From NCBI GenBank assembly GCA_035461765.1, contig DATHUY010000158.1:1-35007 (forward strand): a DNA stretch of 35,007 bases, in the 5' to 3' direction. A program made the position numbers and the translations under genes. Each line of letters starts with the position of its first letter. The stretch's first letter is position 1. Below the pieces are notes generated by a model. It had not been told where the DNA came from and did not search any database. It worked only from the letters and a program-made list of their open reading frames with translations. Positions 1-7,073 of this stretch are shown here, piece after piece. The stretch is from Longimicrobiales bacterium (lineage in GTDB: Bacteria > Gemmatimonadota > Gemmatimonadetes > Longimicrobiales > RSA9).

Positions 1-58
1 CGGGGTGAGTGTGCTCGCCTCGCCGTTGAGATCCGGGGAATGGCATCGCACGATGCTG

Positions 59-307
59 CTATTCGTCCAGATCCTCCAGCTGGATGACCCGGATCCCGAC
101 GTCGGGCAGGCGACGGTCGCTCGTGATGAAAGCGGAGCAGCGGTGCAGGGCAGCCGAGGCAAGCTGGATCGCATCCGGTGGACGCGTGTCGTACGGCGCG
201 GATCTGTGCGTCACTTACTGTGCGACCGAACGATGCTGCCGCATCGCCCGCTGCTTCAGCTTGCGATAGAGCGAATCCGACAGGTTCCTGATGTTCAAAG
301 TTGCCAT
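59..307 (-). pseudogene. Decayed FitA-type antitoxin fused to the C-terminal end of a PIN toxin
   Basis: Read on the minus strand from ATG at 307, the first 30 codons (MATLNIRNLSDSLYRKLKQR...) match the N-terminus of FitA/Arc-type ribbon-helix-helix antitoxins. A TAA stop (215-217) follows RSVAQ, where relatives usually have Glu and then VTH. The same frame continues with VTH and then joins the last ~45 residues of a PIN toxin (RPPDAIQLASAALHRCSAFI...), ending at 59-61. The rest of the antitoxin and the first part of the toxin are missing. The simplest reading is an internal deletion in a FitAB/VapBC pair plus a Glu-to-stop change. It cannot make a working toxin because the first PIN catalytic acids are absent. 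Confidence 0.8.
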
Positions 308-308
308 G

Positions 309-323
309 CCTCCAGTATGGAGG
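309..323. promoter_or_regulatory. Palindrome at the start of the toxin-antitoxin relic
   Basis: CCTCCA-GTA-TGGAGG is an inverted repeat with 6-bp arms lying 1 nt upstream of the relic antitoxin ATG, and its near arm doubles as a GGAGG-like ribosome site on the minus strand. Type II antitoxins usually bind such repeats to repress their own operon, so this may be the leftover operator. Confidence 0.4.
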
Positions 324-496
324 ACTTATGGAGGAAATACCCGTCGGCACTGGCATCCGCCAGAGTGCCTGCGAGCGCCGAATCCCGAACAGCGAACTAG
401 TCCCCGGCCGACGAAGGCCCGGCCCCGATCATGCTTGACCGTCACCCTGCAAACCCTGACCTTGCGACCACCGCCATCCACTCCGGAGGTCCACCC

Positions 497-1876
497 ATGC
501 CACGCTCCGCCATCCCAGAGCTTGTCGGGTTGTGCACGTACGAAGAAGCCACCCGCATCGGCTTCTCAGTCGACGAGAACGTTCGGCGGCTCGTGCGTCT
601 GCACTGGGTCGAGAAGCGGCTGATGGACATTGCCGTTGCGCGGCTGCCGGCGACGCCGGAGTGGGAGGTCAAGTGCGCGCTCGGCCTCCACATGTGGCAG
701 GATGGTGAGCATGCGGATGCGATCCGTCGCAGGGTCAGCGAGATGCGCAGCCCACCGCCACCACTCGACCGCGCGCCGGACCCGGCGCTCGACGCGTTCC
801 TGGAGGAGCTGCTGCGCGCGGATGACACGACCGAGCTCGTCGCAGGCCTCGCCTTCGCGCACGACGCGCTCGTGGCCGCGTACCGTGATCATCTCGAGCG
901 TTCCAATCCATTGGTCGACCAGCCGACACGTCGCGTGCTGCGCTTCAATCTCATCGAGGAGGAGGAGGCCGCGTCGTGGTGCGAGCGGGCGCTCGGCGCG
1001 CTGATCACGAGGGACGCAGCTGCACGCGAACGCGCTCGCGTGTGGCGTGAGCACCTGCGTGCGTATCTCGATGCCGCGGGTGGTATCGCCGGCGACGTCG
1101 TGACCGACGCGATCACGCTGCCTGCGCCGCGCGCGACGCAGCCGTACGTCCCGGATACCACGCCGAGGCGCGACGAGCGCTTCACCGGCGTTCACCAGTT
1201 CGACTTCCCGCCTCAGACCGTCTACAACGCGCCCGGTGTCGCCGCGGAGGAGCGTAATCTCGCCCTGCTGTGTCGTCGCGCGCTCGAGATGGACGTGCCG
1301 GAAACCATGGCGTCGTTCATGGCCGAGCGACGTGACCAGCCGTGGGATTTCTACCGTGAGTACGCGCGCCAGTTATGGGATGAAGCGCGGCACGCGATGA
1401 TGGGTACGGTCGCGCTCACGGCGCGCGGCATCGACTGGACACGGCTGCCGCTGCATGTCGGCTTCTCGCTGCGGCTGAATCTGCACGCCGAACCGCTCGA
1501 GCGGCAGATCCTGTTGTATGCCATCGAGCAGAGTCTCATGCCCGGTGACACGGGCAAGCGGTTCGAGTACGAGACCGCAGTCGCAGCCGGCGATCTACTG
1601 TCCGCACACTTCCACGATTACGACTGGGCGGATGAAGTACTGCACGCGCAGATCGGGCGGCGCTGGATGAAGGCCGAAGGGCTGTCGGTGTCGGATGCGA
1701 TTCAGCGCGGAACGGAAATCCACGAGCGTACGTGGGGCGCGCTCGACCAGCACGCCGTTCAACGCGACGCGGACCCGTGGCAGTGGTGGCGCGACCTCGT
1801 ACGCGACGCACTCGGCCGCGAGAGCGCAGCCGCGCCCGCGCAGGGACCGCCGACGATTATCGGGCAGAGCGGTTGA
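497..1876 (+). CDS. Ferritin-like domain protein
   Basis: The product is 459 residues. The start at 497 is preferred over an upstream in-frame ATG at 431 because GGAGGT lies 6 nt before it. The protein is helical and rich in Glu, Asp, His and Arg. Two D/E-x-x-H motifs are visible: WQDGEH in the N-terminal third and WDEARHAMMG near residue 295. The second is typical of ferritin-like di-iron or diiron-derived helical bundles. There is no signal peptide, so a cytosolic location is likely. Function is unknown: a metal-binding or oxidoreductase role is inferred from fold only, and metal binding is unproven. A broken partial copy of this gene lies at 6579-6875, on the far side of the SusCD pair. 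The C-terminal tail (AAAPAQGPPTIIGQSG) is low complexity. Confidence 0.75.
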   Translation: MPRSAIPELVGLCTYEEATRIGFSVDENVRRLVRLHWVEKRLMDIAVARLPATPEWEVKCALGLHMWQDGEHADAIRRRVSEMRSPPPPLDRAPDPALDAFLEELLRADDTTELVAGLAFAHDALVAAYRDHLERSNPLVDQPTRRVLRFNLIEEEEAASWCERALGALITRDAAARERARVWREHLRAYLDAAGGIAGDVVTDAITLPAPRATQPYVPDTTPRRDERFTGVHQFDFPPQTVYNAPGVAAEERNLALLCRRALEMDVPETMASFMAERRDQPWDFYREYARQLWDEARHAMMGTVALTARGIDWTRLPLHVGFSLRLNLHAEPLERQILLYAIEQSLMPGDTGKRFEYETAVAAGDLLSAHFHDYDWADEVLHAQIGRRWMKAEGLSVSDAIQRGTEIHERTWGALDQHAVQRDADPWQWWRDLVRDALGRESAAAPAQGPPTIIGQSG

Positions 1877-2099
1877 AGTGGCTGCGGCCAACACGGCCGT
1901 GATCAGGTCTGGAAGCACGGTACACTCGATCTCTGCCTGACGGAACTGGCCCCACCAGTCCTCCGGATTCGCTGTGTAAGGATCAGACGCACGAGGCGTT
2001 CTATAGTCGTGGGGAGGGTCGTGGGAAGCCCGGCGAGAGCGGGGCCGATCACGCTGTGCCTGTCTGCCGTTTCGTCGCCCCATTCCCTGGAGGAATGTG

Positions 2100-5000
2100 A
2101 TGAGAGTCTTGTCCATACTGGCAATGCTGCTCCTCCTGGCTGGCGTCTCCGGCGCTTCCGCCCAGGAGAGGACGATCGTCGGGATCGTCGTCGGATCTGA
2201 CGAACAACCCGTACGCCTCGCGCGCGTCGAGGTCGTGCGAGGTGTGGAGCGCACCGAGACGAATCAGGAGGGCCGCTTCCGCATCGTGACGCGCGCCGGA
2301 GAGGTGACGCTCCGGGTGACGTCCTTCGGCTTCCGGCCACAGGACGTGGTTGTCCCTGCCGGCCAGAACGAAGTCAGGATCGTCATGGAGACGGACGCAC
2401 TCCGGCTCGAGGGGATCGTCGTTACGGGTCAGCAGACCTCGGTGGCGCGGCGGAACCTGGCGAACGCGGTCTCGTCGATCTCGCAGGCAGCGATCGACGA
2501 GGCGCCCCCGATGCAGACGTCGGAGAGTCTCCTTCAGGGCCGGGTGGCCGGCGCCCTCGTCGAGCAGAACTCCGGCGCGCCGGGCGGCGGTATGCAGGTC
2601 CGGCTGCGCGGCGTCTCCACAATCATCGGAGAGTCCGAGCCGCTCTACGTGATCGATGGCGTCGTCATGAGCAACGTCGCGGTCCCGAACGCGCTGAACG
2701 CGGTCACGCTCTCCGCCGGCGGGTCCAACGCTTCGACCCAGGACGCGCCGGTCAACCGGATCGCGGACCTCAACCCTGCCGACATCGAGCGGATCGAGAT
2801 CCTGAAAGGCGCGTCGGCGGCAGCCCTCTACGGATCGCGCGCCGCGAACGGTGTGATCATCATCACCACCCGCCGTGGCAGCCCCGGTGACACGCGCATC
2901 AACTTCACGCAGCGCGTCGGCTTCTTCCAGCGTTCGAACGAGCTGGAGTTCCGGGAGTGGACGTTCGGTGAGGCGGCGGACGTCTTCGGGGCAGCGGCCG
3001 TGGCGCCGTACTTCCCGGCGGGCGCTTCCGACGACGCCCGCCCCCTCCGCACGTTCGACCACCAGGACCAGGTCGCGGGCCAGCAGGATCTCTCGATGGA
3101 GTCGAGCCTCTCCGTGGCGGGCGGCAATGATGACACCCGCTACTTCGTGTCAGGGACGTGGCGGGAGGACGAAGGGGTGATGATCAACACCGGCTACGAG
3201 CGACAGAGCCTCAGGTTGAACCTCGAGCAGGCGCTCGGCGAGCGGTTCCAGGTGAACGTCCACACCAACCTGATGCACACGCTCGCGGCACGCGGCATCA
3301 GCAACAACGACAACAGCGGCACGAGCCCCTGGATGGTCTTCCCGTTCACGCCGAACTTCGCCGACCTGTCATTCGACGAGGCGACGAACCGGTTCCGGGT
3401 CAACCCGTTCGAGCGCAGCAACCCGCTCCAGACGGTGAGCCTGTCGACGAACGACGAGGATGTCTGGCGCCTGCTCGGCGGGGCGACCGGCTCCTTCGAC
3501 GCGTGGAGGAATGCGAATCAGAGAGTGGAGCTCGTCACCACATTCGGCGTCGACTTCTTCACGCAGGAGAACGACCTGTACTTTCCGGCCGTGTTGCAGT
3601 TCGAGCCGAGTGACGGCCTGCCTGGCTCGTCGCTCCTCAGCAACACTAACAACATGGACCTGACGTGGAGCGCGAACGCCGTACACGAGTTTACGGGCGA
3701 CGCCTTCCGCGCGACGACCACGGCCGGCTTCCAGTACGAGGGCCGGGAGCTGAACACTTCGCGGATCTTCGGATTCGGGCTGGCGGGCGGCCAGGAGAAT
3801 GTGGACGCTGCTACGCAGGTCCAGATCCTCGAGAATCGCCAGCGGATCCGGGACCTCGGATTCTTCGCCCAGGAGGAGCTGCTCCTGCTGAACGAGCGGC
3901 TTTTCATCACCGGAGGCATCCGCACCGATCGGAGCAGTGTCAACTCGGATACCGAGGAATTCTTCTGGTATCCGAAGGCGGCCGCCTCTTACCGATTCGA
4001 TGACCTCACCTCGTGGGTGGACGGTGTGAAGCTGCGGGGGGCGTGGGGGCAGAGCGGGAATCAGCCGCTGTTCGGGCAGAAGTTCACTCCGCTGACGGCG
4101 ACCAACAACATCACGGGAATCCCCGGTCTGACCATCCAGGGCACGGTGGCCGCGCCCGACCTCCGGCCCGAACAGCAGGAGGAGATCGAGTTCGGGGCCG
4201 ACGTGACCGGGTTCGGCGGACGGGCACAGCTCACCGCAACCTGGTTCCGGAAGAGCATCACGGACCTGCTCCTCCAGCGGACTCCCGCTCCCTCGACAGG
4301 CTTCGCCACCGAGATCTTCAACGGCGGCAAGCTCGAGGTGAGAGGCTGGGAGCTCGCGCTGGACGCCGCCCCGATCCAGACGGGCAATTTCAGCTGGTTG
4401 AGCCAGACCACGTTCTACGCGGACGAGAGCGAGATCCAGGATCTTCCGGTGCCGGCGTTCAACACCGGTGGTTTCGGCACGTCGCTGGGCGCGTTCCGGA
4501 TCGAGGAGGGAGCCTCCGCCACCCAGATCGTGACGAACGTGGGCGTATGCCCGTCCACAGAATTTGCACAGCTCTGCATTGACGACGATGGCAGTCCGCT
4601 CCCCGACGGCACTCAGATCGTCAGTTCCATCGGCGACGCCGTCCCCGATTTCCGGATCGGATTCTCGAACAACCTGACCTGGGGGCCGTTGAGCCTCGTC
4701 TCGCTCATCGAGTGGGTGGAGGGTCACACCGTGATCAATCTGACGCAGTTCCTGGCCGACGCGGCCGCGAACTCGGCGGACTTCACCACCGCCGGAGTGC
4801 AGCGCATCAGCAACTGGGGCGACGGCGACAGCCGCGGCTACATGGAGGATGCCTCGTTCATCAAGCTGCGCGAGCTGAGCCTCTCCTACGACATCCCGTC
4901 CAGCCTGATCGACAACGCGCTCTTCGGTGGCATCGGCGGGGCTCGCCTGACGCTGAGCGGGCGCAACCTGCACACCTGGACGAGCTACACCGGACTGGAC

Positions 5001-5105
5001 CCGGAGGTGAGCAACTTCGGAAACCAGCCCATCGCGCGGAACATCGACGTGGCGCCGTTCCCACCGAGCCGCAGCTTCTGGCTCGGAGTGGACGTACGGT
5101 TCTGA
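2100..5105 (+). CDS. SusC/RagA-family TonB-linked outer membrane receptor
   Basis: The product is about 1001 residues. It has a signal peptide (MRVLSILAMLLLLAG..., likely cut after ASA), then a carboxypeptidase-regulatory-like beta domain (~25-105). A TonB plug follows, with the SusC hallmark segments SLLQGRVAGALV, VRLRGVST and PLYVIDGV, and then a long beta-barrel. It ends in Phe (LGVDVRF), as expected for BAM-assembled barrels. ATG 2100 is chosen over GTG 2097 because GGAGG lies 6 nt before it. The SusD-type partner starts 48 nt downstream, so the two likely form one operon and one outer-membrane uptake complex powered by TonB. The substrate cannot be told: no glycosidase, peptidase or sensor lies beside them. 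The 223 nt upstream show no clear promoter. Confidence 0.96.
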   Translation: MRVLSILAMLLLLAGVSGASAQERTIVGIVVGSDEQPVRLARVEVVRGVERTETNQEGRFRIVTRAGEVTLRVTSFGFRPQDVVVPAGQNEVRIVMETDALRLEGIVVTGQQTSVARRNLANAVSSISQAAIDEAPPMQTSESLLQGRVAGALVEQNSGAPGGGMQVRLRGVSTIIGESEPLYVIDGVVMSNVAVPNALNAVTLSAGGSNASTQDAPVNRIADLNPADIERIEILKGASAAALYGSRAANGVIIITTRRGSPGDTRINFTQRVGFFQRSNELEFREWTFGEAADVFGAAAVAPYFPAGASDDARPLRTFDHQDQVAGQQDLSMESSLSVAGGNDDTRYFVSGTWREDEGVMINTGYERQSLRLNLEQALGERFQVNVHTNLMHTLAARGISNNDNSGTSPWMVFPFTPNFADLSFDEATNRFRVNPFERSNPLQTVSLSTNDEDVWRLLGGATGSFDAWRNANQRVELVTTFGVDFFTQENDLYFPAVLQFEPSDGLPGSSLLSNTNNMDLTWSANAVHEFTGDAFRATTTAGFQYEGRELNTSRIFGFGLAGGQENVDAATQVQILENRQRIRDLGFFAQEELLLLNERLFITGGIRTDRSSVNSDTEEFFWYPKAAASYRFDDLTSWVDGVKLRGAWGQSGNQPLFGQKFTPLTATNNITGIPGLTIQGTVAAPDLRPEQQEEIEFGADVTGFGGRAQLTATWFRKSITDLLLQRTPAPSTGFATEIFNGGKLEVRGWELALDAAPIQTGNFSWLSQTTFYADESEIQDLPVPAFNTGGFGTSLGAFRIEEGASATQIVTNVGVCPSTEFAQLCIDDDGSPLPDGTQIVSSIGDAVPDFRIGFSNNLTWGPLSLVSLIEWVEGHTVINLTQFLADAAANSADFTTAGVQRISNWGDGDSRGYMEDASFIKLRELSLSYDIPSSLIDNALFGGIGGARLTLSGRNLHTWTSYTGLDPEVSNFGNQPIARNIDVAPFPPSRSFWLGVDVRF

Positions 5106-5153
5106 TGCGGCGAGCGAACGAGTCGACCCGATCAACCCAGCGAGGATGACCCG

Positions 5154-6515
5154 ATGAGAATGAATCTTCTTGCCGCACTCGCCGTCGGAGGCGCCGTCCT
5201 CCTGGCCGGCTGCGCTGACGATCTCTTTACGGTCCCGGACCTGAATAACCCGGCGCTCGACGAGCTGGCGGAAAATCCGACGCGTCTGACCGTGCAGCAG
5301 GCGGCCCAGGGGCTGCTGATCGGCACGAGAAACGGCATGTCGGGCCAGGTGAGCTTCGTCTCCCACCTGGGAATCCTGGGACGCGAGTCCCTGGTCTACG
5401 ACCCATCCGACCCGCGGTACATGGGCCAGATGCTCGATGGCAGACTGGTGAACGGCGATGGCGCCTTCGGCGGAAGCCTGTGGGCCCCGCCGTATGCGAA
5501 CATGCGCCTCGGGTCGGTGCTCCTCGGCGCCCTCGAAATCGTGGACGGCTTCTCGGCCGCCGAGCTGGAAGCGATCCGGGGATTCACGAAATTCATCATG
5601 GCGTACGACCTGCTCCGGGTGATCCTGACCCGTGACGAGAACGGGGCCGTGGCCGTCATCAACCCCGTGGGGGATGAACCCTCGCCGCTGCTCGAGGCAC
5701 CCGCCGTGTACGATCGGATCGAGGCGCTTCTCACCGAGTCTGTGGGGCACCTGCAGGCCGGGAGCGCCGCTTTCCCCTTCCAGCTCACGCCGGGGTTCGC
5801 CGGCTTCGATACGCCCGCGGACCTCGTCCCGGCGGTCCATGCCCTGCACGCCAGGGTGGATGTCTATCGGGGTCAGTATGCCGACGCCATCACCCAGCTC
5901 TCGAATTCGTTCGTCTCTACCGCGGCGGACCTCGATCTGGGCGTCTACCATTCCTTCGGCACCGGGTCCGGCGACATCACGAACGGACTCTTCCAGGGAT
6001 CCGACCCGCAGATCGTCGCGTTTCCTACGATGGACGACGACGCCGACCCCGGTGACCAGCGGGCGGCGTCGAAGCTGGAGATCCTCGCCGTCCCGAAGAC
6101 TCAGGACGGTGTGACCTCCAATCTCCGGTTCACGATCTACAACAGCCTGAGTTCCCCTATTCCGCTGATCCGGAACGAAGAGCTGATCCTGCTGCGCGCG
6201 GAGGCGCGCTGGTTCACCGGGGACATCGTGGGCGCGATGAGTGACCTGAACTTCGTCCGCACCACGTCAGGCGGGCTCACCGGTATCGCCACGCCGGCCA
6301 CCGACGAGCAGTTCATCGACGCGCTTCTCTACGAGCGGCAGTTCTCGCTCATGCACGAAGGCGGACACCGGTGGATCGACCACCGGCGCTTCGATCGGCT
6401 GGACGAGCTGCCGAACCCGCGGCCGACCGACTTCGTGCCGGTCGCCTTCCCGATCCCGCAGGCGGAGTGTCTGGCGCGAAACGCGGGAAACGAGTGCGAG
6501 GCGCCGCTACCGTAG
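5154..6515 (+). CDS. SusD/RagB-family substrate-binding lipoprotein
   Basis: The product is 453 residues. A lipoprotein signal ends at the lipobox LAGC (Cys ~20), so the protein is probably anchored at the outer membrane over the SusC channel. The N-terminal third (DLNNPALDELAENPTRLTVQ) and the C-terminal SusD-like region are characteristic; the latter has RNEELILLRAEARW, ALLYERQFSLMHEGGHRWID and a closing segment with VPVAFPIPQAE. A GAGGA ribosome site lies 8 nt before the ATG. SusD proteins capture ligand for the partner SusC. The length is at the short end for the family. The ligand is unknown. Confidence 0.93.
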   Translation: MRMNLLAALAVGGAVLLAGCADDLFTVPDLNNPALDELAENPTRLTVQQAAQGLLIGTRNGMSGQVSFVSHLGILGRESLVYDPSDPRYMGQMLDGRLVNGDGAFGGSLWAPPYANMRLGSVLLGALEIVDGFSAAELEAIRGFTKFIMAYDLLRVILTRDENGAVAVINPVGDEPSPLLEAPAVYDRIEALLTESVGHLQAGSAAFPFQLTPGFAGFDTPADLVPAVHALHARVDVYRGQYADAITQLSNSFVSTAADLDLGVYHSFGTGSGDITNGLFQGSDPQIVAFPTMDDDADPGDQRAASKLEILAVPKTQDGVTSNLRFTIYNSLSSPIPLIRNEELILLRAEARWFTGDIVGAMSDLNFVRTTSGGLTGIATPATDEQFIDALLYERQFSLMHEGGHRWIDHRRFDRLDELPNPRPTDFVPVAFPIPQAECLARNAGNECEAPLP

Positions 6516-6578
6516 CGTAAGGGTGCGCGCCGGAAGCGTTCGGCGTGGGCGGGCAGCGCCGCGTGCGCCGATTTCGCG

Positions 6579-6875
6579 CTGCCGGCGACGCAGGAGGGGG
6601 AGGTCAGTGCGCGCTCGGCCTCTACCTGTGGCAGGATGGCGAGCATGCCGATGCGATCCGTCGCAGGGTCAGCGAGATGCGCAGTCCTCCGCCACCCCTG
6701 GACCGCGCGCCGGACGCGGCGCTCGACGCGCTGACCACGAGTTGACGCATCAGCCCGCGAGCGTGCACGCGTGTGGCGTGAGCACCTGCGTGCGTATCTC
6801 GATGCCGCGGGTGGTATTGCCGGCGACGTCGTGAGCGACGCGGCCACGCTGCCGCCGCCGCGCGCGACGCAGCCG
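6579..6875 (+). pseudogene. Fragment of the ferritin-like gene (copy of 643-1154)
   Basis: Bases 6579-6730 match 643-796 of the ferritin-like gene at roughly 90% by eye, and 6731-6875 match 1001-1154. The 204 bases between these parts (68 codons) are missing. The junction lies at a GCGCTCG(A/G)CGCG sequence present at both ends of the lost segment in the intact gene (785-796 and 989-1000), so loss by recombination between short direct repeats is likely. A single-base deletion (near 6605) and a later one-base gain break the frame. Both ends of the gene are absent. No translation is expected. Confidence 0.88.
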
Positions 6876-6893
6876 GTAGTCACGCGTGACTAC
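6876..6893. repeat. Perfect 18-bp palindrome at the end of the ferritin fragment
   Basis: GTAGTCACGCGTGACTAC reads the same on both strands. It starts where similarity to the intact ferritin-like gene stops. It could be a breakpoint scar, a recombinase or regulator site, or a short hairpin. No second copy was noticed in the window. Confidence 0.6.
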
Positions 6894-6978
6894 TTTCTCA
6901 AGGTCTGGATCACGATCTCGTGCTGGCGCGGGCCCGCCCACGCGATCCGCTAACGATCCCGATACCGCTCCCGGTTCA

Positions 6979-7008
6979 GTTGCGATCTGTATCGGGTCCG
7001 CCGTAACA
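6979..7008 (+). promoter_or_regulatory. Candidate sigma-70 promoter for the choice-of-anchor B gene
   Basis: TTGCGA, an 18-nt spacer and TAACAT resemble -35 and -10 boxes. The start of transcription would fall near 7015, giving a leader of about 60 nt that carries the GGAGGT ribosome site at 7063-7068. Confidence 0.35.
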
Positions 7009-7073
7009 TGCCCCGTCCGCAGGACCGCCGGCACTGACCGGCGCGGCCCGCCCCGACCTGTCCGGAGGTCTCC

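Noticed and set aside
1860-1990. Minus-strand peptide-like stretch (DPYTANPEDWWGQFRQAEIE...) between the ferritin-like gene and SusC
   Set aside because: It looks protein-like for ~40 residues but has no start, no ribosome site and no family I recognise; it overlaps the end of the ferritin-like gene. It may be a gene remnant, but the support is too weak.
3369-5951. Very long open frame on the minus strand opposite SusC/SusD
   Set aside because: It is a shadow of GC-rich coding DNA: the plus-strand frames have clear signal peptides and family motifs, and the minus frame has none.
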